From: Odobenus rosmarus divergens
Lineage: Eukaryota > Chordata > Mammalia > Carnivora > Odobenidae
Direction of reading: 5' to 3'
Assembly: GCF_000321225.1 (NCBI RefSeq)
Contig: NW_004450464.1
Coordinates: 2,883,895 to 2,947,894 of the forward strand
DNA: 64,000 nt
This document shows, piece by piece, positions 10,191-22,675 of this stretch (the stretch's first letter is position 1; every line of letters starts with the position of its first letter). The notes beneath the pieces are model-generated. The model ran no database searches and was not told the origin of the DNA. It was given only the letters and a program-made list of their open reading frames with translations. Made by a program: the position numbers and the translations under genes.

Positions 10191-11499
10191 CCCTGGAGAA
10201 ATGAAGAACAATCGCTTGTTTTAGGTTAGTATATTACTTGGCATTTTTAGGACTTCTAGATTTATGTGATTCTGCAGCATGTCAGTCTCTGGATCATCTG
10301 TTTTTTTGCACATGATTACTCACTTAAGTGCTATAGGTAACTTGGGTGGAAATCTTGGCTATTATGTTTAATGTCCCCTGCCATTTTCACTCCTTTAGAG
10401 TTCCCTCTTTGCTGTTTGGATGTAAATATTCACAATCCTCCCTTTTCCTTGGCAGTGCCTTCTCATCCGTCTCTGACAAAATCCATATATGTCTTTACAA
10501 AGAAAGAATATTTTATCAAATAATAGCTTTTAGTCACAAAGGTGTGTTTCTTGATAGATAATCTGAGGAGAAATGAATGGAACTCTTGATGATTTCCAAG
10601 GAACTGATTTGGTAAATCAGATTTACTGTTCTATGATCTATCTTTCTAAGAACCAGACAAGAACTGAGAAGCACGGATCCTAAGTCAAACCCCAGGCCTT
10701 TATTCGAAGTGTGTTTGCTTTGACCATTACTTTACCTCCTTGAGATTTAAGTTCAAGGTTCCAAGTCTGACACGTTTGGTTGCAGGGGCAATGGTGAGTA
10801 GAAATATAGGATGATACACGGATTCGTAACTGAACAATCCGAGGGGAACTGGGACTCTCAGCTTTTGTTTACCACTATCAGCTTAATATAATTTAAAAGG
10901 CAAGTGACCATCAGAAGTCCTCTTCTTGGTGGTATGTAAAGTAGAAAAAAATCCCAACATGTGTTCTGTGTTAAATAAGCGAAGTTTGTTTAGAATAAAG
11001 TGAAGGCATTCGGTTTGTAAAGAGCGTTACATTGGCGTTTCCCTGTCCAGCCACTGGGGTGTGTGTGGAAACTGTGAAGAGTAAGAGGGTCTGAGCGGGC
11101 GGGTAGAGGAGGCATGTGGGGACTTTCGGGAAAGGCAGAAATCCCAGGACTAGCTTAACCCCTTTCTGTTTTTGTCAATTAGAAAAATTAATGGAAACAG
11201 TTATATTCAACAAACTCAAATAATTCTTGATGAGCTCTTTTGTTCACAAGGCTGTGATGCCAAAGGAGCTAGGAAGTGTTCATTCCTTACGACACCGGGC
11301 CTTGGGCTGGTTACAGGCAGGAGAGGCAATTGATCATCTTCAAAAATAAGCAGCCAGTATTCACATCTTGATAAATATTGTCATTTCTACCCATTTTTCT
11401 CCTTTTCCTTTCTCTTCTCCTTCCTAATTTGAGTTGACATAAGGAGATACTCTTCTCAAGATAAAAGTATTTTTAGCGGTTAAAAGCCATTTTCCCCAG
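10191..11499. other. Unique sequence with a CpG-retaining patch
   Basis: No gene or repeat identified. Around 10980-11300 there are scattered CpGs (GCGAAG, AGCGTTACATTGGCG, GAGCGGGCGGG, ACGACACCGGG) and a TAATTA-like core at 11176-11192 (GTCAATTAGAAAAATTA), possibly a conserved non-coding element. Confidence 0.5.
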
Positions 11500-11624
11500 A
11501 CACATGTTACTCTTGCTTGGGAGGGAAAGGTGTGTGAGACCACACTAAGGCAATAGGGCAAGAACACAGGTGACACAAGGTGAAATATGATGTGACATAA
11601 GCAAAATGAGAGACTCAAAGGAGG

Positions 11625-12170
11625 GCAGCCATATTAATTTGGGCAAATCTGGAAGGGTTTTTCATGGAAGAGGCAGACCTTGGCTTGGACTTAAAGGTTA
11701 AGTAGGATTTTGGAGTTTAAGAAGAGAATAAGGAAAGGTGAGCATTTAGGGGCCCGCATCAGATCAGCAAAAGAATTGACATTCAGACATCACTGGTAGA
11801 AGAACTGTTCGGAATTTGGCTAGCCAGACAAGGATGTCACTGGAAGTCCCTCCTAGTGGTAATGTTTCCCGAACTCCAGAGGCACTGGATTGTTTTGGAA
11901 GACGTTGAGCACAGAAACGATGTAAGCAGAACTATGCTTTAAGAAGGTAAGTGGGCAGCAGTTTAGGGAATGGAGTCTGGTGTTGAGAATTGGGTGCAGG
12001 GACACCAGGATAGCAGTCCCGTCTGGAAGCAGTGAAGTCCCGAGGAAAGGTGGTCCTGGTGGGAAATAGAAAGGAACTGGGGGTGGATGTGAGAAATACT
12101 GGGGAGAGAAATGTTGGAGAGAAGTAGGACTGGGCAGCGGTTGGGTTAAGGGTCAGCCCAAGGGGGAAGG
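11625..12170 (-). mobile_element. Antisense L2 LINE fragment (ORF2 region)
   Basis: Follows antisense L2 order: GGAAGGGTTTTTCATGGAAG, then CTTGGCTTGGACTTAAAGG and TTAAGTAGGATTT (consensus GCTGGGCCTTGAAGGATGAGTAGGATTT-like). Further on come decayed reverse-transcriptase-side blocks, with GGTGGTCCTGGTGGGAAATAG near 12050. More diverged than the 8.5-kb copy; the two have the same orientation and might be parts of one old element, though unique sequence lies between. Confidence 0.58.
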
Positions 12171-14004
12171 GTTAGGAGGCGGGGGGGATGCACACCAGGG
12201 ACTGAGAGAATGGTGGCATCTAGAAGTAGATATGCTGTGAGGAAGAATGGGTTTGATGGGGAAGAGAATGAGTTTACTTATCAGTTTGTGCCTGATGCAC
12301 CTGCAGGAGGACACATCCTGTAACCAGTTGCAAATATAAGCCGGGCTTGGCAGAGAAAGCGGCGGTACAGAAAGAGATTTGGTCCTTATTTGTTGCAAGA
12401 TAACAAGTGAAGCTGGATGTCATAACATCATCCTTTTAGGTGAATTCATACAATTAATCTTCTAGCTCATTAAAAGAAACCTCAGAATGGAACTAAACAA
12501 TACATTGTAAAATACAACACACTTCTTTTGTCTCTGGTAGAGCAAGAGTTCAAGATAATTTCCATGAACAAGGTTTGTAGCAAGAACTCTGTTGAAAAGA
12601 GCTTCAGTGTTTGTGCCTATAATAGCCGATTCTTCCATAAATGTGAGCCATGATCCAGTGAAGGCTTTTTCCTTTCAGGCATGACATGTGTTTGATTTCC
12701 AAGGGCAAGGTTTCTCATTTGATTGCCAACCGCCCTAATTAGGAGGCCTTGAAGATCATTGCCTCAAGGTTGTTCAAGCTGAAAAAGCCTTCACAAGCAC
12801 AAACATATTTTATGTCCGGTAAAAGTCGCTCGAGTTGACTGAATGCGGTTAGTTATCACAGAGACTTACCTGTTAGCTCCAGGCACGTGCTGCCAGCAGC
12901 GTCCGTATTCAAGAGAAAAGACAGCCATCAGTGTAAATTCTTGTCTACTATGCAAGGTGTATCTTTTGATCTTTTCAGAAAGAACTGGAAAATTGGGTGG
13001 TATTTGCAGGGGCCTTTCAGCTGAGAAATGTCAATAATGTAATCATGTTGAGACCAGTGCATGGAATCGACTTGTTGGGAGATGGATACAGAGGCAAGGA
13101 TGAAATGTATATCTGATTATTATATAGAACTGAGTTTGTGCATGAGATCCAGGTCACCAGGCTACGTCAGGAAAAAGCACTGGGAGAATTGGATGAATCC
13201 TCTAGGTAAGATCTCTGAGTGGGGCAACTCCAAATCTGAGGTCTTTGGAAAACAAAGAAATGAGACAGTCCGTTTCCCCAAGCTATTTGCACGTGCAGCG
13301 TCTCACCCTGCTTGCTCCACTGGGTGGATGTATCTGGTGACTGTAAAATCAAGACTGGCCATTCCCTTTCCCTCAAACAGAGCAAGTCACCTTCATCACC
13401 TTCATTGTGTGCAGAATTTCTGCAAGCCAAGCTAGCAGGAGTTTTCATTTGCTCTTGGGTGGTTTGATATGCTGTGGGTTTTCTCTGCCTGGTTTAAAAG
13501 TCAAATCCAAACTAAACAGCATTGGGAAATAAAATTGTTCAATTTTGTTATTGCTTCGATGTCCTCTTTGGCTTTCCCTTTTTTCTTTCCTATTTAGTTA
13601 TTTGGAACGATAATGAAGTTTGTCTCTCATTACCTGCTATTGAATTATCTATGAATAGAAAGGAGATAAAAAAAATGGTTCATAGAATCCTAACAACATT
13701 AATTTGTTCAATGCGTGACTCTGTCTCCATCGAGAGATAAAGTTTTTGGCACCACAATATTCTCTGGGCAAATGAATATTTTATCTTAAAAATGTAAGAC
13801 ATTCTATAATTGAATGCCACAATTCTTCAATTCACATGTGAATTTGAATTTACGTGTTGCTGTGATCTGAGAATCTATCACGTCTTACTCATGTGTATCT
13901 TAGAAGAACCAGACAGTGGCTGGTTGGAAGTGACCAACTTCCTCGTGGGACACATGATGCCTGTAAAAATTCTCATTCTCAGAAAGACATCCGCAATCCT
14001 CATG
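12171..14004. other. Unique non-coding sequence
   Basis: Contains an apparent 124-codon plus-strand frame at 13061-13435 with an overlapping minus-strand frame. Neither shows a domain, compositional bias or splice context, so I do not call a gene. The 12700-12830 stretch (CCGCCCTAATTAGGAGG) might be constrained. Confidence 0.5.
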
Positions 14005-14222
14005 AAATAGTGAACATGTATAGAGCAATTACGGTGTGCCAGAGACTACTGTAAATGCTTCCTTGCATTCTCTCATTTAATCCTTACAGTGCTATGAGGT
14101 AGTTGATACGATCAACCCCTTTTTATGCACGAGGAAAGGGAGACAGAGGTGTTAAGAAGATCTCACAGTTTTTAATAGTGGCAGCTTGACTCCAAATCCT
14201 GCCTGGAAGACTCCATTCTGAA
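14005..14222 (+). mobile_element. MIR SINE, plus strand, nearly full length
   Basis: Sense MIR in order: AGCAATTACGGTGTGCCAGA, TTGCATTCTCTCATTTAATCC, TTACAGTGCTATGAGGTAG, CACGAGGAAAGGGAGACAGA, TCTCACAGTT, and the distal part ACTCCAAATCCTGCCTGGA. Confidence 0.86.
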
Positions 14223-14599
14223 GCAGTGAATAGAGATTTGAAACCACTTTTATCATGAAGGAAGATGCAGCATCATCCAACATACATTTCTTGAGGTCCT
14301 AATATTAATTGACCTGTTTTTACCTCAAAAGAGGGAACACTTTGGAAGATGGGTTTCTTCTGTTGTAGTTTCCATGTCACTTGGGAGAATGATTTTGCTA
14401 TTTATTCATTTTAAAACATGTAGCTCCAGCAAGTGTGAAAACTTCCTAAGAATAGGGGTTTTGATTTTTGATCATATCTCCCCTCCCTCTAGTGTTCAGT
14501 GCATTACTACATAATGGGTACTATATCAGTCAGAGTGTTTTAATTGTGAAAATGCAGTTTGTGGAATTGTGAGGATGTAGAAAAAATGAAGTTTTACAT

Positions 14600-14652
14600 A
14601 GATAGATAGATACATGTATAATATATACACATATATATTTGTGTATATAATA
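14600..14652. repeat. AT-rich microsatellite-like patch (GATA/TATACA)
   Basis: GATAGATAGATACATGTATA followed by ATATATACACATATATATTTG and GTGTATATAATA. Degenerate alternating purine-pyrimidine sequence. Confidence 0.75.
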
Positions 14653-14766
14653 AGGATGTCCAGGTATAATAAATATTCAGTATAGGAAGTGTGCAAACTG
14701 CAATAGGGTTAAAAATATGTAAAAGGTATCACTGTTTATTCCAGACATAAATAGTACTAAATACAT

Positions 14767-14942
14767 GCATTTTTATTTTATTTTATTTTTTAGAGAGGGC
14801 GAGGGGGGAGGGGAGAGAATCTTAAGCAGGCTCCACGCCCAGCATGGAGCCCAGTGCAGGGCTCGATCTCACAACTTGAGATCATGACCTGAGCCAAAAT
14901 CAAAAGTCAGACACTTAACTGACTGAGCCACCCAGGCGTCCC
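14767..14942 (-). mobile_element. SINEC, minus strand, with 12-bp target duplication
   Basis: T/A-rich tail at left (TTTTATTTTATTTTATTTTT), purine-rich block, CAGGCTCCACGCCCAGCATG, ACTTGAGATCATGACCTGAG, and the head GAGCCACCCAGGCGTCCC at right. Target-site duplication TACTAAATACAT at 14755-14766 and 14945-14956 (two further flanking bases match except A/G). Confidence 0.96.
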
Positions 14943-14956
14943 AATACTAAATACAT

Positions 14957-17900
14957 TTTGAAGAGCTTTTGAAACATAGGAATGATTTGCAAGGCAACAG
15001 AGGCATGAATTCAAAAGTTGACTGCTAATGCGAATAAATGTTTCAGGGTACATGATAGGTCTGAGGGAGAGGTTATCCAGATAGTTATTTACCTGGAGGA
15101 AGGTAAGGTAAGTCTGGAGCATAGCAAACATAGAACATGGGGGTCTTTCCATAGCGTGTCATTCTGTTGCAGAGTAGATGCTGAACGTTTTGAACATTTG
15201 ATTTCTTGATGCGTATGCTTTACATCAGTTACATGATAGGTAATTGCTTAGGTTAGATACATGATAGGTAACTGGGCAAGAAAATACATATTTTTAAAAC
15301 TTTAAACATGTTTTTGAAAAGAAACAGTGAAAATGCAAGCTGTTCTCTCCCCACCATTCCTATATTACACAGAATTTTTACTGCTTACTCCAAGTCATCG
15401 GGAAAAGGAAATTTTTCAAAGGAGAAATTTAGAAACACTATCGTACAGAAAATTTCTTGCTCCTAGAGAGTCTGAAAAGGAGCGTCATTCCAGATACTAC
15501 TGTCTTCAATTTAAAAACATCAGAGCAGGATAAAGAGTGTCTCCCACTGAGCAGAAGTAGAGCCCAGAAGGTTCATTGAAACCCCAGAGTGAAAACCACT
15601 TAGAGAATCAGCATAGTGACGCATAAGGTTGTGGTAGGGATTTGGAGACTGGACTGGAACGTGGATGTGCCAATCTGTGTAATTAAAGTGGAGGGCGAGG
15701 GGGACAGGAGTTGGGGGATGGTACTAAGGGTATTGGCCCTCAGGACATGTGTCCAGGGCCTGAGAGTGGATTTATGAGTAGGTAACAAAAAGCATATCAC
15801 ACAAAAGCAGACACAAAGATTAACACAGAATGAGAGATCAGTTTAGACAACGGGTCAGTACGTTTCAAGGACATGAGTACCTATAAAATAATACAATGGA
15901 TTTGTGAAATATGAGATTACTCTTGTGCAGGATGTGTGTGTGTGTCTGAATAAAAAATTGAACACCTACATTTAGATATTCAGGAAAATAGAACCTTTTG
16001 ATTTTCCTGTAATTGGTATTAATCTCTTTACAGTCCACTGTCTTGCTAGTACAGACTGTGGAAATGGGATGGAGCTTGACTTCAGTAGGGGAATCAATGT
16101 TTTATCATTGTCCTCCAAGGTAGCTTTTTGATTTTGAAACACTCTGTATTGGATACATATCTGGTAAATTCAAAGTTCAAAACCCTATCATACTTATTCC
16201 TCCATTTCTTCCCTTCCCAAGGCCTGTTGTACGGGGGAAGACTTAGGGGTCTCTCGGAAGGGATGTGGAGATCCTTTGGTTATGTTGACCTCTCTGTGGG
16301 GCTGGTGTTCTGGTTCTGGGGTGTGTGTGCTGCATCCACTGTGGAATGTTTGGTCTGATTTTGTCCTCTGAAATCTTGCTTGCATTTTTTTCTTGAAATC
16401 TGCAACTTGATTCTCTCCCTTGCCAACCACCTCTGGCTTGGTTCTACAGATCCTGGCTGTGACGCGTATCAGTTCATTGGCTCAAGTGACCTATCCCTTA
16501 ACCCTTGGTTGCAGTACTCTTGGTTTTACCTGAGTTCTGACCTATGGATACTTCTTTCTGTGCGCTTGACCTTCTGAAACTTCCCTGTTGTGCATGGACC
16601 ATAGGAGCAAGGAGTTTTCCTCGTAGTTTCAAACATGAGAAATGTTCAAAGGTAAATGGTTTCTGTCCGTTCCCACCCTATTTCCAAGACATTAGGCCAA
16701 AGTGAGGAATATTCTGGCAGCCTGATTCTTCTGTTTATGTCTCTAATTCCTTCCCACAAATTCCCGAGACCAAAGAATTTCCTTTCCTAATGTATAGGAC
16801 TTGGTCTGTGACATAAAAACTTTCTTAGGGAAATAAACATTGTGCCATAGATAGTCATGAGATATAGACCAGATGTTGACAATCATTAATTACCCTTGTT
16901 TTGTGGGATATAGGAGGTTAAATACAATCTTTTCTTCCCTTTACCTTTAAAATGTTTCCCAAACCTTCTACAATGAGCAAGTACTACATATATTCAGAAC
17001 ATGCAAAACAATAGGATTTAAAAATTCCAAAAAAATATAACTAACAAGAATCTTGGTTTGGTTGCTTATGGAAGTGCCTCCTGTTCTACCCTGAGGTGTA
17101 AGATCGTGCAAATGCTAATAACGCTGGGATGGTTGGAACATACGGGAACAGCAGTAGAGGTCAGGGCAGAAATCCCTGGGCATTAAAAGCCCAACTTCAG
17201 TAAGGGCAGGAGGAGTTTGCAAAGTCCCTGGGTGGGTGTTCTTTCAGGGCATTGCCAGTCAAAGCTGACAACTACAACTGGGAGAATTACAAGAGAAGAC
17301 AACCATTGTTCTGTTTTAGAATTGCAATGGAGTGTTTTGTTTACTATCCATTGTTTATCTTCTACCTGTGGCTACATGATTATACCAATTCTCAAGTCTC
17401 AATAAGTGGTGAATTAGTCGTTAAAGGTGAGTCTTGTTTTCATTATAAATAACTTCCATAATCTCTGCTGTTGGGTTACTGTGGGGGGTGTTTAGGGGGA
17501 TCATTAGCTGCATAATAACTCTGCCAGTTCCCTTTCCTAGGCCACTCCGAGTAAATAATCATTGGGAAACCCCCTGTGCTTGTTGAGCAAGCTCTTTGGA
17601 TGCCCCCAGCTCCTCTATCAGATTACCTCTGCTGAGCTTTTCCAGAGAGAAATTCTGAAACTGCCACTGTTTACCTAGCATGTTCTGGTTCTTCCCAAAT
17701 CACTCCTTTGCTTTTAGGTTTCCAAGTGGTGGATCCATTTTTCTATATACTTATGGTGTTGTTGCCCAGAAAGACATTAGCTGTGATTGTCTCTCTCTGA
17801 TCATTAAGGGCTGTGAACCCAACCAAGGGGAGAGCAAAAGGTTAGAAGGAAGCATTTCCTGCTACAACAGAACCAAATAACCTCAAGGGAAGGGTGCCAA

Positions 17901-19536
17901 AATATATTAAATATTGTCTTAGTGACTTTTATTTAAAAAAAAAAAAACAAGTACGTGATGAAGTTCAGCCTGGAATACTGTTAGGCATGTAATAAATCCC
18001 AAATAAATACAGGAGGAATTGTACTGATTGAACTGAGAGGTAACAGGAATTTGGAAGTAACTTTATCAATAAAGAGGGGTTTGCAGTCTTACATGGGAGA
18101 AAGGATTTTCTAATGTTCTACCTTGCTTTACTAATCTTCAGGAAGCGACTGTGGTACATTTTGTCCTAAATAAATATTTCTCAAGGGAGTACTCAAGTGG
18201 CTATTAAAATTTTAAGCGCCCTGCATCTTTTTTAATAAATGTGTTACTTAGCAAGTACAAATGTGAGTTTCCAAGATTCCCTTGCCCCACTGACTTCTGC
18301 CTAATAGTGCATGTATTCATTTTTAGGTGAAAAGAGAGGTCAGGACAGTTAGAAATCAAAGTTATACTGATGAGTAGCTGTTTCCTAAATGGTTGCAAAA
18401 TTTATTAGCATCTCTACGGAGGCATTTCATAAGTACTAAATGAAGTCATTGGGTTTTGTGCCTTAGTAAATATCACTAATAAAATTACCAAATAGATGAT
18501 TCCTGTTGAATGAAGAAAAAAAAAAGATTTTTGGTTTAATCACCATGTGCAGGAATTAGAGCTGAAAAGTAAAGTTCATGGAGAATTTATGTCCTACAGC
18601 TAGAGCAGCTAGTAAGAAAATCACCATGATGCATGGTAAGTTAATAATTTTCAAAACACTAAGACAATTTTAATGTTTCCACTTTTCATGAAGGAAATAT
18701 ATTAATAAAACTGCTGTTTAGGGTTAATTATTGGTGCTACACATTGCAGTGGTGTGACATTTAGTAGCCTTTTTTCCCTTCTTTATTCCATTAGCAAGTG
18801 ATGGGATAGTAAACACTGTGAATTAAGTGAATCTTGTTTGACATAAATGAACTAACTCTGAAATGTAAAACAACTTCATATATCTCAGTCCTCCTTGTAG
18901 TGGGGTTAGGCACACAAATGTGTGTATGTTATCCCTATCTATGTCTATATATCAATACTGATATTATCTCTGTGTGTGTGTATGTCAGTACATAGAATAT
19001 GTAGAGATGACATATACATATACTGATGTATACATACACTGTATAGAGACGTCAGTGACAAGCACCCCATGTTGAACTCAAGTTTCTGGCTTTTGTGTTC
19101 ACTGGTGAACCAGCACGTGTGACTTCCTGCAGCACATCTTCATTAGGAACTCCTATAGTCACCTGCAAGTTCATGCCTCCAAGGGGGAACTTGTGATTTC
19201 TCTTCCACCCTCCCTGACACCCTTTCCTGACACTTATCCTGAAATAAGTGCTGGGGATTTTGTAATCTCTGTTACTGGCAACAGAATTCTCTTGGATCAT
19301 TCTTTAATATGTTTGGTTCTGTGTCTAGTTCTGTTGACCTGGTTTTGTAGATCCCCCGTCTGATCCTCAGTCCCTCATTTCCAAACCTATTCTCACTGCT
19401 TCAATGCTGGTAGTCAAGTATTTTGCCTGTAAAAACCAACAATGATAATACTTTATAAACGTATGCTGATTCAGAGAAATGTCATATTTGTTAGTGTAAA
19501 TGCCCTCATCATGTACATGTGTTTTAATGAAGCATA
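14957..19536. other. Long unique non-coding stretch
   Basis: About 4.6 kb in which I identify no repeat family and no gene. Short frames at 15327-15533, 15600-15800, 16128-16358, 17217-17452 and 17680-17880 lack protein-like features. TG/TA-rich degenerate sequence lies at about 18890-19045. An A-run of about 14 lies at 17935-17947. Confidence 0.5.
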
Positions 19537-19550
19537 GACCCTAAATTTTA

Positions 19551-19759
19551 TTTTATTATTCTATTATTTTTTGAAGTTTTGTTTATTTGAGAGAGAGAGA
19601 GAATACGAACAGTGGGGAGGGGCAGAGGGAAAGGGTCTCAAGGAGACTCTCCACTGAGTGTGGAGTCCCACGCAGAGTGTGATCTCACGACCCTGAGATC
19701 ATGACCTGAGCCGAAATTAAGAGTTGAACGCTTAACTGACGGAGCCATCCAGGTGCCCC
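19551..19759 (-). mobile_element. SINEC, minus strand, with 14-bp target duplication
   Basis: Left tail TTTTATTATTCTATTATTTT, GTTTATTTGAGAGAGAGAGA, then the minus-strand body (CACTGAGTGTGGAGTCC, CCTGAGATCATGACCTGAGC) and head GAGCCATCCAGGTGCCCC. Perfect target-site duplication GACCCTAAATTTTA at 19537-19550 and 19760-19773. The GAGTGTGGAGTCC wording marks an older SINEC subfamily than the copy at 35.7 kb. Confidence 0.97.
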
Positions 19760-19773
19760 GACCCTAAATTTTA

Positions 19774-21057
19774 GAGGAACTTTTAACCTAATTACCTTAA
19801 GAGAATAATTACTGTGCCTCTGAGTTAGCAGTGGGATAGTGATCTCTTAACGAACAGATGACTATGAATGACAGTGCCTTCCATCTCTTCACTTAGCAGA
19901 TTCCAACTAAAATTTCTTTCTGGACAAAGCTGACACTATCCCATGTGACATCATAGAGAACAAATGGCTCTTCCCCCGATTCCTTCAGTTCCAGGGAAAA
20001 ATGGAATTCCATATATAATACTTACTATGTTGTGTAAAATATAGGTAGAAGAGTATTGTTTATACTTTATTTTCTGTCTTGAAGATTTTAGTTTTATGGC
20101 ATTATTTTACAAGCGTTCTTTATCAGGGAACAAGGATAAAAAAAGCTAAATTGTAGAATGAGAGATATGCTATATATCTCTGGTCCAACTGGAACCTGAT
20201 TTGTCTGCAGCAGAACACAATCTGTGTGGTTGAGTGAATCCCTTTGTAATTGCGCTTCCTTTATATGCTTCACGTTCCCTTTGAATCATGATGTAGTGAG
20301 GGCATTGTATTTATAGAATTCTGTAAATTCTATCCTATGTGGAAAACCCCCAACAAATTTTAAATAAATCAAGAAATGTTTGAAAAGCAGAAGTGCTAGA
20401 GAGCACCGTTGGATATATTGTAGTTTAGTGGTAACAAAACAAAAAACAATCAGCTATTCCTGATGGAGCAGCATGTCATCAACAATGACATTTCCAAACC
20501 TGATGTTACTGATAGAGGTTTTATTAGTTAATTAAATGTGTGCAAATTACATGCTCTGTTGCAGATAATGTAGAAGAGGACAAGCATGCTTCATTGAAGC
20601 TCAATTTCCTTTTTAGAAATTATCACTGTATTAAATCACTTAACTTTCTAAAAAAAAAAGCCATCTGCATTTATTTCTCCAGTCTTTTTATTCAATATTC
20701 CATTTCAGTTTTCACTAAGGTTAGTTTGTTTACAGTTATTTTCAGTAATTTCTGTAATACTTTTTTGGGGGGAAATGTTAGGGGAAGGAGTTTCCTTCAA
20801 ATAGAGCAGATTGCCAGTGATCTGTAATCTGTGTATTTAAGTGGGTTTGGAATACAGCAGGGACATTGGCAAGTTTGAGCAAGAATTGGTCATATTTAGT
20901 CATAAGCCAAATTTCATCCCCAACTTTTCTGCCCTTCCAGTGACTTTTGCTCTAATTTATGGATTTCTTTTTACTAAAATCAAGTAAATCAAACATTTAT
21001 CTAAACTTCTAGTCTGTTTTTAAATTTATACTGTTTGTACCTCTTCCAATTTTTAAT
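19774..21057. other. Unique AT-rich sequence
   Basis: No repeat or gene identified. A 95-codon plus-strand frame at 20540-20827 is Leu/Phe/Lys-rich because the DNA is AT-rich and has no recognisable domain. Confidence 0.5.
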
Positions 21058-21180
21058 TCCTTCAATTATTCATTTAGCAAATATTGACTGTCTCTAAGAT
21101 ACAGTGGACACTATTCTTGATGCTGGGAATGTGCTGGTGATTACAAAAGAAACAATGTCCCAGCCCCCGGGAAGCTTATC
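21058..21180 (-). mobile_element. L2 3' end fragment, minus strand
   Basis: TTCCTTCAATTATTCATTTA then GCAAATATTGACTGTCT, GATGCTGGGAATGTGCTGGTG and CCAGCCCCCGGGAAGCTTA. This is the antisense order of an L2 tail (TTCATTCAACAAATATTTA, then the GGGATACAGCAGTGAAC and GAGCTTAC blocks). Confidence 0.68.
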
Positions 21181-21328
21181 CATTTTTTGTATTTTCAACC
21201 TTAAAATTTCATCATCACCAAAAAGCATTTCATTGCTTAGTTGAGGTTGCAGTAATGAAAGAGTAAAAAAGAACTGCACATTCAGAAATCCTCCTGTAGG
21301 AGCTTAAACTTTTAAAACTGCTATCAGA

Positions 21329-21530
21329 GGGGCGCCTGGGTGGCTCAGTCAGTGAAGTGTCTGCCTTTGGCTTAGGTCATGATCCCGGAGTCCTGGGATG
21401 GAGCCCCACGTCAGGCTCCCTGCTCGGTGGGGAGCCTGCTTCTCCCTCACCTTCTACCTGCTGCTCCCCCCCTGCTTGTGCTCTCTCTCTGTCAAATAAA
21501 TAAATAAATCTTTAAAAAAAAAAAAAAACC
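21329..21530 (+). mobile_element. SINEC, plus strand, with 11-bp target duplication
   Basis: Head GGGGCGCCTGGGTGGCTCAG, GGTCATGATCCCGGAGTCC, CAGGCTCCCTGCTCGG, CT-rich block, AAATAAATAAATAAATC and an A15 tail. CTGCTATCAGA at 21318-21328 and 21536-21546 is the target-site duplication. The internal Pol III B-box region is changed (GATGGAGCCCC instead of GATCGAGTCCC). Confidence 0.97.
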
Positions 21531-21616
21531 CAAAGCTGCTATCAGAAAGAAATTCCGCTCTTCTTGAAGAATAGTATTAATTGTGCAACAATTACCCTGG
21601 TACTAGGGATTAAATA

Positions 21617-21865
21617 TCACAAAGAGAAGCAAGTGATACTCATGTGAATATGCCCTGTTTCATTCCTGATATTGGTAATTTGTATCTTCTCTAACAAAAT
21701 TTCTTCTAAAAAATTTTCCTTTGTTAATCTTGCTAAAGGTTTGTGCATTTTATTGGTCTTTCCAGAGATACCCCTCAATCTCTCACTGATAGTTTCTATT
21801 GTATTTCTGTTTTCTGTTTCATTGATTTCTGCTGATTTCTTTATTATTTCCTTTCTTCTGTTCAC
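21617..21865 (-). pseudogene. L1 ORF2 remnant (82 codons, endonuclease-RT linker)
   Basis: Translated minus strand: RRKEIIKKSAEINETENRNT, then KMHKPLARLTKEN and ITNIRNETGHI. These correspond to the L1 ORF2p stretch between endonuclease and reverse transcriptase (roughly residues 270-370 of ORF2p). No catalytic motif is included, and the frame closes early. Confidence 0.75.
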
Positions 21866-22675
21866 TTTGGGTTTATATTGCTCTTATATCTCTAAATTCT
21901 TGAGGTGGGCGTCTAGAGTATTGATCTAAAGTTTCCCGTTTTTATAATATATCTTTTGAATGCTATAAATTCTCCTCTCAGGACTGCTTTAGCTGTTTGT
22001 CACAAGTTTTGGTACGTTCTGTTTTGATTTTTATTCAGATTAATGCATCCAAAAAATGATTCCCTTGAAAGTTCTTCTTTGACTCAAGAATTGTCTAGAG
22101 GTGTGTTGCTTAGCTTTCAAGCATTTAGAGACTTTTTCCTCTTATCTTTCTATTATTGATTTCTACTGTCATTCCATTGCAGTTAGAGAATATATTCTGG
22201 ACGTTTTTAATTCTTCCAGTTTTTTTGAGGTTTGTGTTTTTTTTTATGGTCCAGGATATGGGCTATCTTGGTAAATGTTCTGTGGGCACTTGAGAACAAT
22301 ATGCATTCCACTATTGTTTCATTAATGTCAATTAATTCCCTTTGTTTAATAGTGTTTTGAGTTCTTCTGTATCCTTGCTGAATTTCTGTCTAGTTGTTCT
22401 ACTAACTGTCGAGAAACTGTTGTTGGTGTCTCCAACTGCAATTGTCAATTTGTCTATTTTCCTTTTCTGTTCTGTTTTTGTTTCACATATTTTGCAGCTC
22501 TGTTGTTTGGTGCATACACATTTAAGATTGCTATGTCTTGTTGATGAACTGACCCTTTCAAAATTGTGTAATGTCTTTCTCTGTCTTTGGTAATTTTCTT
22601 TGCTCTAAACTCTACTTTATCTGACATTAAAATATATACTCCTGCTTTCTTTTGATTGGTGTTTGCTAGGGGTTC
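21617..22675 (-). mobile_element. L1 LINE ORF2 fragment, minus strand
   Basis: About 1.05 kb of antisense L1 ORF2 covering the second half of the endonuclease and the linker before the reverse transcriptase. Landmarks on the plus strand: TGGTCTTTCCAGAGATACCC, GGACTGCTTTAGCTGTTTG, CCATTGCAGTTAGAGAATAT, TGTGGGCACTTGAGAACAAT, TGGTGCATACACATTTAAG, CTACTTTATCTGACATTAA and CTGCTTTCTTTTGATTGGTG. The text stops at about 22670 at a GC-rich block. Diverged L1M-type copy. Confidence 0.88.

Noticed and set aside
13061..13435. 124-codon plus-strand open frame
   Set aside because: It is among the longest frames in the window, but has no domain, low-complexity core or splice-site context, and overlaps a 93-codon minus-strand frame. 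A frame of this length is expected by chance in 64 kb of six-frame sequence.
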